Shown piece after piece: positions 1 to 12,868 of a stretch of DNA of 64,000 nucleotides. Positions within the stretch are counted from its first letter, which is position 1. Each line of letters begins with the position of its first letter. The position numbers were made by a program, and so were the translations under genes. The notes beneath the pieces are model-generated. The model was not told the origin of the DNA, ran no database searches, and saw only the letters and a list, made by a program, of their open reading frames with translations. The stretch is from NCBI GenBank assembly GCA_030142905.1, contig JASJOG010000020.1, positions 2,580,501 through 2,644,500 on the forward strand. The letters are read 5' to 3'. This stretch comes from Heliopora coerulea (Eukaryota; Cnidaria; Anthozoa; Scleralcyonacea; Helioporidae).

Positions 1-267
1 CATTTTTGTGTGCTTGGCTTGAAATTAAATCTTGCTCGTTTTTGCAACCGTTTTGATATTTAAGTAGCCCCCAAAAATCTTCCCTGTCATTTTTCAAAAG
101 GTAGTTGCAAATAAAATTATCATAATCGACCGACATAGCGACGCCATGATTTGTGCAGGGTGTCACGATTTGCAAGCTCCCAAAGGCCGACCTTCTGAGT
201 GGTCGGGGACACTCTTCTCACATGTGACAATGGTTAATTCAACTCCAGATGATAGTTGGTCATTCGA
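1..267. other. Non-coding, with a weak SINE fragment
   Basis: No coding exon is recognisable. Around 180-245 there is a short, diverged match to the 'tcacatgtgacaa' middle part of SINE family B, which is clearer at 60068-60295. It lacks the tRNA-like end and is best read as an old fragment. Confidence 0.3.
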
Positions 268-470
268 AAAGCTCATGCCTCAGAAAAACGACTTTTGAAC
301 CCCAGACAGGTATCGAACTCGCAGCCCTGTAATGACCCATATGCATAGAATTAATCCCATTAAATATCATTATTAACATATCGTGGCTGTCGGAGCACAT
401 AGGTCGACATTGCGTCTTAGCTTACCATCTGAGTCTCGGTAGCTTAATGATTAGAACTTGTCACCGTTTG
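268..470 (-). repeat. tRNA-derived SINE family A, two broken pieces
   Basis: 268-345 carries the reverse complement of a tRNA-like head: 'gaaccccagacaggtatcga' covers a degenerate B box. 365-460 carries the same family's other part in the opposite orientation, including 'gagtctcggtagcttaatga', which matches the A-box side. Family A recurs at 17268-17523 and 53767-54170 in better condition. The two oppositely oriented pieces suggest rearrangement or two nested insertions. Family membership is seen directly; the tRNA origin is inferred from the A-box and B-box-like motifs. Confidence 0.5.
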
Positions 471-3400
471 TCTGAAGTATGAGCTTGATGAACGTCCATA
501 TATCTGTTATATCTCCAAGCTCCAACATGTATAGCATTAATCTCGTAACTTTAATACTACAACTGCGGGGAGGAGGAATTGAACGTGGTTTGTGGGATCT
601 CATCCCGACAACGATCAACAGGGTGACGAGGACACTATTCAGTATGGTCAAGAGCAGTCATATTTTCAAGTTACACCCTAAACATTTTAAGCAAGAGCAG
701 CATTAAACAACGTCAGATTGCCAGTTGGTTATCCTTAGTGATGATCCAAACAGGGAATAAACTTTCGTCAAAAATGAGGTTTTCAAAACCTAAAACTGTT
801 GACCAAGTTTACGTTTCATACCGATATACTTCACTAAATTTTGTAAACAATCGCTTTAGATTCCAATGACAAAGGTAGGGTAGCCATTTCGGGGGTCACG
901 CACCACAGCGATTAAAGTGGCTCTCTGCAGTTTCTGTTTTACATGCAGCGATTGGTTGGGTCTCCATTTAGCGGCATTTCTTTCTGTAAATATATGTATG
1001 TTTCGTAGGGAGTGTACATCGAACTGTCGAAGAGGTATTACAAACATGAGACATTTCTTAAACAGTATAATTATCGTTACCATGGTACCAAAAGTGTTGG
1101 AACGTTGGCACATTTTCACGATTATCCCAACTCAGACAAATTATACTCGGGTTTTCTGCGGTGAATTTGCCTGAAGATTGGCGTCAGGATAGGTATTTCA
1201 TTAAAGAACAACATCACAAAATATTTGGGGAGGTTGTAATAACGTTAGCGGATTTAAAAAATTCCAGTCTCGTGGAAAGCTTTAAAATTACATACGCTGT
1301 TGCACTTACTCTTCTTACTTCATTTATCGTATTTAAAAGAAATTCACTGTAAGCAAGCGTCCCAAAATTTAATATTTACATTGACGCTGTTGGTGCTGTC
1401 GTGACTGGGAGAGACTGAGCAACAGGCGTTCTTGATACACAAATAGCTTTCTCTTTCAAAAGAATTTCTTATGCAAAACAAAGAAAATGAATAACTTCAA
1501 AATCTCAAGTCCCTTGTCGAGTAGAATCGTCTGGAATTAGTCAAAATAAAATAAAAAAAAAAAAAGTCGGATAGGGACCGAAAAGGGTTAAGGTATTCTT
1601 AAAAAGAGCTCTAGGGATCCACGTTAACATTGATCTACGTTGGAACATGATATCATGACTCACGTGTAACCGAGACGTTACATGGTTATTCCAGTTCAAC
1701 CTCGCTCAACAATTAAATCCGGATAACGGAAACATAACGCAGTGGTGGATCCAAGGGAAGGGTTCAGGAGATTTAACACCCCCCCCCCCCAACTTCAAGC
1801 CGCCAAACAATATGAGGGTTTCTCGCCATCGTCTGTATGTTTACCTGATAAACTTTGGTTGCATATTCTTTAATTGTCCACCCCATTTAAGTGATCAAGG
1901 AACCATCACCCCCTTAAAAATCTAGAATGACCAATGGTCTGGTTAACCACCCTCTTCTCAGAAACCTGAAGCCACACCTGGCCTGCCGAGTCCCCCCCCC
2001 CCCATCTGCAAAATCCTAGACCAGCGCCTGTAATGTCTTCTGATCTGTCACCAGATGGACAAAATTTGCTTAAAAATGGAATCTTTGCTCAACAGGTCCG
2101 AAGTCTTTCAGTATATGTCATTTGCTAAAGGGATAATCTCAACTTAAACCTAAATTCGAAAAATACACTCTTTATGAGGTGAATACAGCGTATCTCAAAA
2201 TAGAAAACGTCTTTCTTTTATACTTTCTTTGTAAAAACAGCTGAGCGGGTGAACAGTGAAAGTGTCGAAGAAGTGAGTGAACTAGCAACTTTCACACGGT
2301 TAGCGTGGTTTGTCAAACATCGCCTGACTTAAAATTCGGGCTCCACTCACAGTTTTGAGGTGAGAAAAGTCTCCTGGTATTCCAGGATTCTCTGTCTTGC
2401 TAATATAAAACGATGCAGAGGTTGTAAGTCCTCACATCTACGTCACTTCCGCATTTCCCCACTCAAATTCGTAATGCCAAAGACTTGAAAATTTTACTAT
2501 GAACAAAAAGCTGGACGTTTACTGCTTTCAGATATCTTGTATTTGGGTCTCGAGCGTCGGTTTAATAATTGAGTTCTGTGACTGAGAGTATCCATTTAAA
2601 GTCTGAGCTAGAACATCGTCTAGGTGGACTGATCTTGTGTAGTGGTTAGGCCATCTCATCGGTCATCAGAGTAGTACTGACTGAGCACTTATCAAAACTT
2701 TGTTGAACACCCATAACACGCTTCACTCTCTGACGACAGGCCGTACCTCGAAACATTAGAACTCTTTGCGATCAGTCACGCAGTTAACAACCTTTGAGTT
2801 TTTTACCTAAGGATAACATCCCCAACAGGAGGCTTAGGAGGTAGAAAATTTTGAAATTTTTTAAGTCATTAGGAAGCCATTTGAGTCATTGCTGGCAAGA
2901 GATGTGACCAAGTTTTCCACGCAACAGCTGAAGTACGATCTTTCCCACATTTTGCTCCCCGACGAACCATTCTTGTTACCCCATGGGAGGTAAGCTTCCC
3001 CAACGTGTGGCTGTACCCCCAACCCCCTGGTGTTACTCCTGCTGCTGACAATTATATCAACTCTTTTACTGGTCATCAAGAGTAGCTTATTGTACAAATA
3101 TGTCACCTTGGCAGTGTTGGGTTTGACAGTTTGAGAACTATAACCCACTTCAGTTGACAGAAATGGCAGCGAGTCAAATACCGGGCAAAATTCTTAATAT
3201 TAGGGACAACCCAAGTCGGCTCTGAGTCAAATCAGTCGTCCACGTGAGAAGGTGCAAGATTTCAAACAAAAGCTAATAGTGTTTTTAAAAACCTTCAGTT
3301 GAGGTGATGCATTGAGAAAATAGTGATCAAAGCCTCGGATATGCATGAGTAAAAACATAAAATTTACATACTTGACAATGCGACATGACACATTGTTTTG

Positions 3401-4253
3401 TTATGTTATATCGATTACCACTCAACAACATTGATAAATATTGTATGTTAAAACATATCAAAATATACGAAATATTAAAAAGTGAAAACTAAAGCTACTT
3501 AGCTTTATGAACTCTTATGTAAAGGCAAACTTGACGTAACTTGAGCATGAATGAATTTGAGCAGAAGCAAGAGACGATAGCCGAGCCAGAGATATAAAGC
3601 ACGCTTTGAATGACTACGTTCCGTCCACTTATAACGATATGGAGTTCACCAACGACGCAATTCCGTGGTATTTGCTGAAAAGGAATTTCGCTGACCATGA
3701 ATGCACTTTGCAGTTGTTTACGTTTTATTTAGCAAAGGAAGAAAACTACCCAAATAACGGGCAATTGATATCGTAAAAACACGTAGGTGCTTACTAAGGC
3801 TGTGGAACATTACGAAGTTTCAGAGTTCCACTTTCGTGTTAGAGCCCAGGTCTCTAAGATAAAATCATCAAGTTCATCATGAAATTCATCGAGACTTTGA
3901 TATCGCAAACCAAGCCTCCCTGATTTGAACCTCGAATCCAGCGTACCAATCCCGAATTCCAGAGCTTGTCTCTGAGGGAGATTTTGAGAAAGTGTCATAG
4001 ACTTTGATGAAACAAGATCAAGTTACGAGGAGTGGACCGGAGGTCGACTGACCCCCATTAATTCTCTCAGGGGCTGTTTGTCAGAAAATCGTAACCATCC
4101 TTTGATAATGCAGAGTTCAATTGAAAAATAAAATACGGAAAGAGGTGTTTTGAGTTGATTTTGGCGGCCTTCTTATACAAAATCGATATTTATGGTTCTG
4201 GGTTATTCAAAAACGTCAAACGGATTTGTCAGAGAAAGTAAGGAAATACAGAG
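471..4253. other. Intergenic, no gene recognised
   Basis: Only short open frames with no family resemblance occur here. There are two pure C runs of 12 bases, at 1779-1790 and 1992-2003, inside a patch of slightly higher GC. No tRNA, rRNA or convincing exon was seen. Confidence 0.5.
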
Positions 4254-4440
4254 GTGTTGGTGGCACAGTTGTAGCGCTCGCAGTTTTCACCTCTGTGACT
4301 AGGTTTCGTTTCCAGCTCCGTGCAATTGTCTGGTAAGAGTTACTTTGGTCACACGTGAGAAGGGTGTTGTCCAGTTTGACTCAACTAAGTATCACAGGTT
4401 TTTCCCAGCACTCCGGTATCCTACAGCAGTAACCCTAGTA
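4254..4440 (+). repeat. tRNA-derived SINE family B, forward copy
   Basis: It begins with a tRNA-like head: 'ggtggcacagttgtagcgct' (A-box side), then 'gactaggtttcgtttccagc' (B-box side). The body that follows contains a 'cacacgtgagaa' block and a 'gtccagtttgactcaac' block. The same order is found reverse-complemented at 15551-15745, 59232-59460 and 60068-60295. The shared architecture supports one SINE family. This copy is diverged. Confidence 0.55.
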
Positions 4441-7148
4441 TAGTTATGGCTGATAAGCTTATCCAGTATAAATGAACAGCACTACAATAAAGAATACGAA
4501 ATTCGGGACTGCGTCACCGCTCAGACGTACTCACTGAGCACGCCTATTTGGACTCACCCACACGCGGAAAGAGAGGTTCTGATCCATCTCCGAAAATTCC
4601 GGCTACGCCACTGATGATATGGAGATTTTGAACTGAAGATCTAGTTCTAGATCTAAGGGGCTGATTACATGGCAAAATTTCAGCTCGGGCAAACATTTCA
4701 AAAGCTCAACCAGGGCCGAACGTCCATCATCAGTTATCCCCGTATAACTACCTAAGGGGCTGATTATTAAGTGAATTCTGCCAAGACGAAAATCTCAACT
4801 CTGGCCCATAAAGAAATGTTAAATATTTATCTTGCGATTATATGACGTAAACTTTAGTTGAGAATATCATTTTTCTGTGTGTTCCGACCCTACATAAACG
4901 CACGGATGACGCCATCCGAACGCGAAAGAAACGTAAACTACTTGATCTCTTCAGAATGACGCGTCACGCCTCCAGTGACGTCAAATGCACCATCCTGCCA
5001 GTTTGCACACAAGGACGTTTATGTTTTATTTGTTGAATAAAAACACTGAAACGCAAAAACAATTTCAAGGGTGTCATTAACTGCATTTCTGCGAAGGCGG
5101 TGGGCGTGCAAAAACTGAAAACATAAAAACAATCTTTGAGATGTTGTTGCCTTTAAACCTGTGAAAGTATTTGTGCACGCGCATCATGTCTGTAAAGTCT
5201 GTTTTCAACCAGACGAATTTTCACCGTGCGAAGCAATTTTTCCTTTGTCTAATCCGATGAAACTAATCAGAAATTTATTCATTTTATACAAAGAAATGTC
5301 GAGTCGCGCGACAAAATTTGCCTCGTGGAAAACGGAATTTACATTAGTTAACGACTGAAGCGAACTGAAAACTAATGTTTGTTACCAACAGATCTTCAAT
5401 ACAATGGTATAAATGTTCCTTATACTGTCACTGAAAAGCTAATCGAATGAAACCTAAAACTACCCTCAAAAAATTCTTCGCGACAATCCATTAGATATAA
5501 TTGTCGGATATTATTTACCCTGGTGGATCCAATCGCCTCTTCAGAGGGCAGCATTTGCTTCTGATTCGTTCGCGAATGTTGATACACGGAGAAATGACTC
5601 GAGTAAGCGAGTCGGATGCGTCGGGAAGAACAATCGCGTGCCACAGTCGTATTGTGTAGATGAACTTTTATTTATGAGCCAAAAAATTACCCTCGAGCGA
5701 TGAAGAGTTGCTCGGCAAATTAACTCGCCACTTTGTATGCCAGAAAAGGTTTTCTTAGAGGCTGATAATGAGAGGGATTTCAGCCCGGGTTCACGAAGAA
5801 ATCCCTTCAAAAATTAGCATGCGATAAGAGGAGGAAAATTTCATCCAGGGTTAAACATTTGAAATATCAGTCCGCGATGAATTTCTTCCATGAATCCAAT
5901 CCTCAGGTCAAGCTCATTGATTTCGTGTTGGCATCAGTGAACAAGTTTCCCACACCAAATCAATGCCCGCTTGTAAATGTTTCCGTCAATTATTGTGATT
6001 TCAAGACGACGTGTATTTGATTATATAAGACCGAACAAGGCATCACATGTGGAGCCTTCAATATGAACTGAAGGCAATGCAACCATACGCACGAAAGCAA
6101 GGAAAAACAGTCAGTTTGGGCGCGTGGGAATGAGCGACAGTATCGTGTTTTGCATACATATACTCCTACGTTTATATCTTGTTTGCCAAACATATTTCCG
6201 ATACGGTGTTTTTGTGGGTTAAATGATTTTAGTGTCATTGAAAAGTACTCAAAGTAAAGAATTGAAAGAGTTCTTTTCAATAAGCTAAAGAACAAACCTT
6301 ACAACCTAAACACAATCATGACTATACAACGCTAACAGGCTGCCAAGAGTGGCACATTCTTCACTTTAGCGGTATGGGTCAATATATCTGCGCGGTTGTG
6401 CAAGCCTTTTGCAAAAAAAAGTTAAAATATTGTAGACAATATAAAAGTTCTGTGCAACCACACCAGTTATAGCTGAATGGGCTCTGACAAGTCGATAGAC
6501 AAAGTCGTAATACACTGACCTTTCATTTCAAAGACCCAAAAAGTCTTTTTCAAACACCGAAATTGATTGACGTGCAGGCCATCACGAAATACTTGCACAA
6601 ACATGACCTGAAACTTCGGATGACCGTGAATAAACCACGACCCTTCTGAATGACGGACATCAAAAAGACATAAACATGCTTAGTTCATTAATGGCTTTAA
6701 CGCCATTCAATTCGTGTTTAATTTTTCATTTATATTACATATAATTACTTTGAACATTCGTTATACAGCCATTCATACCGAGGTTTATCCAGCGTGGGTG
6801 TGCAGTAGAACAAATCTCCTGAAACACTTCGTGTTTGTTTATATTAGAAGGGTTTACGATTTAAAACTTAACTCAATGATTCCCCTAGTCCAACACAATT
6901 ACGCACGAAAGAATGCAGACCAACTATTAGCGCTCTTTCAAACGTAAATTCTTCTCCTTTTAAACTAAATAGTTTAAGAACTATTTAGTTCACCGTGTCC
7001 GAGAGAGATCGAATCAAACTTAACGCACAACACCGATATAGCTGCTTCATAAGCTGTTTTGAGGAAGTTCAATGTTCGTTCTGTTTAGTATGTGGAAGAG
7101 AACAATCCTCCACTAGTTGCGGTGACTGTAACCACGCAGTGTGGTGTG
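4441..7148. other. Intergenic, 3' flank of foxQ2 paralog A
   Basis: No coding exon is recognised. The phrase 'aaggggctgattac' occurs twice (near 4657 and 4753), suggesting a small decayed repeat. A possible minus-strand polyadenylation signal (ATTAAA read on minus) lies at 6717-6722, about 430 bp past the foxQ2 stop. That distance is long, so the assignment is weak. Confidence 0.35.
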
Positions 7149-8006
7149 TTAAAATGTCTCCGCAATGCTGGACATCGTTCTAGCCGTTTGGCATTCAAAC
7201 GTTTCATTCTTCGGCTTTTCAATGCGTAGAAGGTTTTCCACGTCAAATGTTCGCACTTTAACGTTCTCCCTTGTCAAAGGCGCTATCCCCGAGTGGCCAT
7301 TTTCTAGTTCTTCTTCGACCAGATTCGCACCATATTTGTTGCGAGGTAAGTCTTGGGTGTCGAGAACTCCTTCGTCGCCGAATGTTTGCGCCTTTTCGGT
7401 GGTGGTGTCTTGATTAGATTTCCTTACCCTACGTTGAGCTCGTCTCCGTCGAAAGTCGCCCTTTCTGAAATCGTCGTAGTTGTCTGGATTGATGGCCCAG
7501 TAATTACCTTTACCATTGGGACTCCGTCCAGCCTTGATGAAGCAGTCGTTGAGCGAGAGGTTGTGTCTGACGCTGTTCTTCCAACCCGGTCCTTTGTTAC
7601 GAAAATACGCGTAATGGGTTAAAACCCATTTGTAGATATCGCTGAGAACCATTTTTTTATCGGGCGAGCTCATGATCGCTTGTCCAATCAATCCAATGTA
7701 GGACTGGTTGGGTTTTTCTTCATCAGCGTAAATAGACTTGAAGGGACGCGGAAGAAACGCTGGCGAAGGGAACCCTCGCCCCGCATTCAAGGAAAACAAC
7801 GCTTCGTAGTATGGATCTCTACCGTACACACTAAAGTCCCACGCCACATGTCCGAAGCCGGCTATAGGCTGAAGTGTGGAGACACAGGGTTCGCGATATA
7901 TTCCATAGGGATGTGCTGCAGCACGATAGTCGTTCGGACTGCAAGCTATTTCTGTGCCTAATGTTTTGAACGCGCTGTGTGCTTCTCGAGGAATGGACAC
8001 TGCCAT
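7149..8006 (-). CDS. foxQ2: FoxQ2-type forkhead transcription factor, paralog A, intronless
   Basis: This is a 285-residue single-exon frame. The forkhead DNA-binding domain spans about residues 98-196, starting KPNQSYIGLIGQ. The recognition helix region WKNSVRHNLSLNDCF is at 142-156, followed by GRSPNGKGNYWAI and a strongly basic wing/tail, RRRRAQRRVRK, at 186-196. 'NQSY' in place of the common 'PYSY', together with GRSPNGKG, is characteristic of FoxQ2. Near the C-terminus FDVENLL (254-260) resembles an engrailed-homology (eh1-like) motif, a Groucho-corepressor docking site known in FoxQ2 proteins, so repression is a plausible activity. The protein should be nuclear; in other animals FoxQ2 acts in anterior/aboral patterning. 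Residues 1-97 are unconserved low-complexity sequence. The ATG at 8006 lies in 'caagaATGG', an acceptable start context. A related gene lies at 37655-38497 on the other strand and shares the C-terminal motif. Subfamily assignment is by eye and confident; function in this organism is inferred. Confidence 0.93.
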   Translation of the reverse strand: MAVSIPREAHSAFKTLGTEIACSPNDYRAAAHPYGIYREPCVSTLQPIAGFGHVAWDFSVYGRDPYYEALFSLNAGRGFPSPAFLPRPFKSIYADEEKPNQSYIGLIGQAIMSSPDKKMVLSDIYKWVLTHYAYFRNKGPGWKNSVRHNLSLNDCFIKAGRSPNGKGNYWAINPDNYDDFRKGDFRRRRAQRRVRKSNQDTTTEKAQTFGDEGVLDTQDLPRNKYGANLVEEELENGHSGIAPLTRENVKVRTFDVENLLRIEKPKNETFECQTARTMSSIAETF

Positions 8007-8038
8007 TCTTGTTGCGAGCTTGATGTGAACGCTGTCAG

Positions 8039-8044
8039 TTTATA
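8039..8044 (-). promoter_or_regulatory. Possible TATA box of foxQ2 paralog A
   Basis: Read on minus, the sequence is 'tgtgtataaactgac', giving TATAAA about 33 bases before the ATG. If used, the mRNA would start only about ten bases before the start codon, which is unusually short. It could be coincidence in AT-rich DNA, or the true start could lie further upstream. Confidence 0.3.
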
Positions 8045-10918
8045 CACAGGCGACGAATGTAACACACTGTTGGCTACACGAAGTTTGAGACAAACTTCAC
8101 AGTGGTTTCTGATAAACCTTAAAACACGACGAATATTGCGTCCTCGCTGGCCTCTCCGTCCGTGATTGGTTCGCCCGCCTCCCGACTAATGCTGCTCAAT
8201 AGACGTGACCATAATTATGTGTGGCAATTAAGAAGTTTCGAGGTCAATGATAGATGGTTTCGAGAAGGGCCAATTGAGAATGCCGGAATTTCTAAAGAGC
8301 AGTTTTGATGATTGATTATATATATGAGTTGGATTAGGTAACAGGACACATCTGTTATCCAACCCCAGTCAGTGCATACACTATATATTGCCAACTTTTT
8401 GACCAAACGCGATGCTTGACAGTTGTGCACGTCCCCATTTACACGTCACTAATCGTTCCACCACGCCTTCATTATTTGCCTTTTCGAAGTTCTTCTCGAT
8501 CATGGACCTTAATTGAGAACTCTTGCAAGACTGCTCTAGAAAGGAATACGACTTTAACAATGTTATGACAAGGCCAACGTCTCCAAGTCACTGCAGTGTT
8601 TCATCAATTATTTCGTAATTACATGTTCACTGCGTTGTTTAGAGCGTTTGTGAAGGTGTTCCAAATGAGTCGAAGGTGGATACCATTAACGCAGTGATTT
8701 GTCTTATTTGTGAATGGGTCTGGCAGGTGGGGCTATTTCTTATTGTAGCCAAACACTGTGATAATTACGGTTTATGAACACGCTCTGGTTGCGTTTGAAA
8801 CTCAGCAACAAAAACACTAGCCTAAGTTATTATTATATTCAAAAACTTTGGTCGCATGAGGACTGGTATTTCAAACCATCAGGAGGCAACGATTCTTAAA
8901 CCCTCACGGAATCACACGATTAACTCGATTCACGATGTCCTTCATAAACTATCGCACGAAATTTGCACTTAATTTTAAAAAGGAATGCAGTCTCTCTCCT
9001 CTTCTCCCCAATATTGTCTTAATTGTTTCCTTAAAAGCTTCATTGCATTCAAGAGTGCGAAGGGATTGACGCCAGGGGATGTTATATTAGACAAGCTATC
9101 CGTCGCGTATTGTTTGCTTTCAATGGCTTTCTTGCGCTCTTCTTTGTGCTATATTGTCATTGTGAACACTGAGCAAACACTAATGACTTGAAAATTACTC
9201 CACCTCTAATCCGTTGCCTTTTTTCACTTCTTAAGTACCAGACAATTTAGTTTTCTTCATGACTTTCGTTCGTTCATCTCCTTAGCGACATACCTCCAAG
9301 CCAGCAAGCACATCCTTCCGTATGCTTGAGTGGAACCTCGCAACAAGTCGTCGGTTCGTGTTTGTTTATCCCTTGATTCTTCGATAGGACCTTGTGGGTC
9401 AACCAATATTAAGTATTTTGCATTTGGCCACAATAACCGACTAACATCCGGGCAGTCATATATACGATTCAACTTAACGAAAATCATTCCCTTGAAATGG
9501 CTATTGTTTACTGTATTTGGCTTGAAGCATAAAATTGGTTCTTTGACCAATCTCACAAGATGCAAAAAAGGTAATTGTGAAAAAAAAATTGGCACCGAAA
9601 CAAGCCGTCAAGAGAACATGTCAGGTGAATCCAGCAATACAACAGTCAAGGGAAAATTGTTTGACCCAAACGGTACTCAAACCTTAACTGTCGGATATCC
9701 GGAGGAGTTCTCTGACAATCAACCAATCAAGTCGCCTGGGAACTTTGTTTTAGTTTTTATCTCGTTAAATACACTGGGTTTATCGTCGTGACACTCAACT
9801 TAACGCCTGTCTCGTTTTGGTCAATTGAGTTTTCGGGAGACTGTCGCAGTAGTGCTTGTTGAAAAAGATGGTTTTTATACTACCCTGAGAATAAATCTGA
9901 AGGCAAAAATGGGACTTTTACATATCCCTGAGTAAACTAATTATCCCAGCATCTTTAGTTGTCGTCGCAAAAAACTCATTCCTTGTCTGAAACGTTGGAT
10001 AATATGGTGGTCGAGCAGCCAATCCTATATCCACTCATTAAATTGCTAATATAATTTGATGAAATTATGTATCGGTGATAAACAGACCACATGCATTTTG
10101 GCCGCGCTTGCAACAGTCGCTCGGTAAGATTGTATCAGTAGAAGATATACCGGATAAGAAATCACATTTACTCGTTGATGATGATTTTACTGTTCGCGTT
10201 ATTATTCTCGATAGAGTCCTCCTTGAATAACGGTTTGTCTTTTCCGACAGTTGTACTCGCTTCCACTTCATGAGTTCCGGTTCTATTATTTTTGTGGTCT
10301 TGTAGCTCCTTAAAAACAGTTAAAGATATTCATTTCTGTTTTTTTGCGGTCAGAAAAGTATATAAAAGCTACACTTAAAACTTATCACTCTCTAAAAAGA
10401 ATATAGGCCATGCCCTAAGCAAAAGTGAAGAACAACACATCGAGTACAATACCATTAGGAATATTACTGAATACGAAGATTTGATAAGCCACGTGTGCAT
10501 TTATTTAATATTATCATTCAGAATATGAAGTTTCAATTCACTTCAACTAATTGACCATAGATTTATCAGCGTCGTATGAACAGGTTTAGTCAAACAAAAA
10601 ATACAACTGTTCTTTTATGAATAATTTTATGGCCAGTCTCTGTAATCTATTTTTGCATTACAATGATAAATGAACTCATGATAAATCATGTTCTTTGTAA
10701 ACTAAAGTACGTTACTATTTTAAAAGAATATCGCTGATGATGGGTGAAGGAAATATTCTATTTATACAACATTAAAATTTACTTTACATGACTGAATATC
10801 TTTTAGAAAAAGAGAAAAAGTAAAACCTAAAAATTTGCAAGATTAAGTCCCTAAGATGAAAATTAGGTGAGTTCAACTTCCCTAAAGTCATCCTTATAGT
10901 AAGACATGATATATCTAT
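8045..10918. other. Intergenic, no gene recognised
   Basis: AT-rich sequence between the foxQ2 paralogs. The open frames near 9257-9791 on both strands show no recognisable domain and no splice-supported continuation. No RNA gene was seen. Confidence 0.45.
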
Positions 10919-11080
10919 TGTGCTAAACAAAAATTCGTTTCTGAATGCTGGCTGGGAGCCATGCAAGAAAAAAGAGAGACAGAAACAGAGCGAGACAGAG
11001 CGAGAGACAGTCTGTTGTGCTTAGCAAAAATAAGTTTCTGAATGCTGGTTGCATGTGAGCCATGCAAGAAAAGAGTGACA
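10919..11080. repeat. Short direct duplication with a GA-rich spacer
   Basis: Two similar copies of about 60 bp (10919-10980 and 11017-11080) both read 'tttctgaatgctgg', then 'gagccatgcaagaaaa'. Between them is a gagaca-rich simple stretch. No known mobile-element family was identified. Confidence 0.6.
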
Positions 11081-12139
11081 CACGGATAGGGTAGATTTGT
11101 GTTAGTGCTAGTTCTCGAAGTACGTAATCAACGATTTTCACGATTCTTTTGTCCTTGGCTGTAATGTTTCCTGCAAGTACCATCATGTGATAAGTTTTTA
11201 CTAGAAAACACTTCACCTTTTCACAAAGCCGGCTCATGCATTGTCGTAAGTCTAAAGTTATCAATCTTCTGTAGCTCTTTATTGAAAATGGAAGATCATT
11301 TACACCACAGTTTGCCAGGAAGACAACTGCGAGGCCACAAACATCAAAGGAACCAACACTAAGTTGGACTTCTAATTCCTGAACGTGGTTAAGCCAGAAC
11401 AACTTCAACAAGGAGGCTTGTTACTTTTATAACTCTTTCAATAAGGAAAAAAGTATTAGGTGACTTCAAATCTATTTAGCACAAACAATTGAGAAAGACC
11501 CATCATGCCCAAACAAACACTACAGAAATTACAATTAGTTGATTTGATTTATATAGAGGAATAAGAAGCAGTAGAGAAGATACAGCACTACTGGAAATTC
11601 TTGAAAGATCTATAGATCAAAAAAGGTAAAAGATTTCAAAGTATTCAGCAAACATTTTATATCTAGTTAAGAACAGCCATCTTTCATGTTTTTGAAACAA
11701 GGTAGCTTTATTTCCTTGTCAGGGAATACCTGGGATACCATTTCACTGTAATGATGCGACAAATAGGAACATATTTTGTACCTGATGACGTTAATACTAG
11801 ACAGAGTTTTAGGCAATTGGTAGATTTGTTCAGGACATGAGGTATCCTTAGCCTCTGGGACGAAAGTCCATGTAGCCTTTAAAATTAACATGGTGTCGGC
11901 AGAAACTTTCTGTTTACTCTTTGGTGACGGCGATCAACCTTTGGTATTTCTCTCTGGCTAACGCCAAACGAATTTACTCGTCAGAGGAGGACGAAGGGGG
12001 AAGTAATGATCATTAAAATTCATGTACGCATGTGTGTAACTTCGATTCCTGTTATGTAAAATTATTTAAACGATCTTCTAAAAGTCTGTACAAATCTTAA
12101 AGAGTTATGGCACTAACGCAGCTTAAGAGAGTAAACATT
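11081..12139. other. Intergenic, no gene recognised
   Basis: A minus-strand frame runs through here (to 11411), but it has no confident domain and overlaps the duplication at 10919-11080. A piece of the 'ctggctaacgcca' repeat, related to 21416-21653, lies near 11952-11995. Nothing else is supported. Confidence 0.4.
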
Positions 12140-12275
12140 GACGCTTCGAGCGAAGGCCCTTCGTCGAAGGGAAACGTGAAAAAATATGAAAACTAGGTGA
12201 TATCATTATTGACTGATTATCACGTTTTTAGATTATTTCAAGTTTCACTCCGACGAAGGGCCTTCTTTCGAAAGG
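12140..12275. repeat. Inverted-repeat (MITE-like) element
   Basis: The left arm at 12140-12178 contains 'gaaggcccttcgtcg'. The right arm at 12240-12275 contains its inverse, 'cgacgaagggccttc'. They enclose an AT-rich centre of about 60 bp. There is no coding capacity. A loose relative of the arm is seen near 35215-35230. Superfamily is unknown. Confidence 0.55.
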
Positions 12276-12805
12276 TCAGTATCTTACCTCCCAAGTCTCG
12301 TCAGTTGCCTCACCGTTTTGCCTTTTTTACACTTCGTTCAACACTACCAACGAAGCACTCTGCTTTTATGCCATTGCCCAGAAAGTTTGCTTGGAGATAG
12401 AAATATATAGGACAGTTTGTGGTGCCACGACGAATAAATTTAAAGGATAGCTAAGCTTTCGTCCCGTTGACTGAAGACTGCACAAGAGCTTCCTGAAGCC
12501 ACGCTTTGACAAAGTTCGAGTCAGTGTGACAAAAGCTCATGCTTCTCTAGATTTACACGATGTGTATATCGCAAATCCTGCTACGTAAAACCAATTCATG
12601 CATGTTACCAAGAACTAGACATGCACGGAGCTTATTTTCCTTCAGTACAAGATAACAAAGACCAGTGTCGTCAGCGCTCTGTATCAGTTTGATATATATA
12701 TTTATAACAGACCGATACATGTAATCCCCACAAAACTGTTGCAGTCTCTTAGAGCAAATGCGATAAACCATCAGGTCTGAAATAATATGCTGTTATATAA
12801 AGTAA
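12276..12805. other. Intergenic, nothing recognised
   Basis: Short open frames only; no repeat or RNA gene identified. Confidence 0.4.
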
Positions 12806-12868
12806 ATGGTTTGAACCTGGGAGAATCGTGACATGTTTGAGGAACTTCAACTTCCTCAAACATGTCAT
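12806..12868. repeat. Internally deleted copy of the 21-kb foldback family
   Basis: 'agtaaatggtttgaacctgg' and the following 'gacatgtttgaggaa' match the left outer end of the palindrome at 21090-21359. Here only a six-base centre separates the arm from its inverse, 'ttcctcaaacatgtc'. The whole inner part, including the hammerhead-like segment, is missing. Confidence 0.75.

Noticed and set aside
7165..7961. Plus-strand frames antisense to foxQ2 paralog A
   Set aside because: Shadows of the forkhead coding sequence.
9257..9791. Open frames on both strands (112 and 153 codons)
   Set aside because: Neither resembles any family I know; overlapping frames of this length occur by chance in 64 kb.
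10923..11411. 162-codon minus frame with a phrase CGVNDLP that recalls SGNH-type hydrolases
   Set aside because: The catalytic blocks cannot be followed, part of the frame lies in a duplicated GA-rich repeat, and no splice signals support it.
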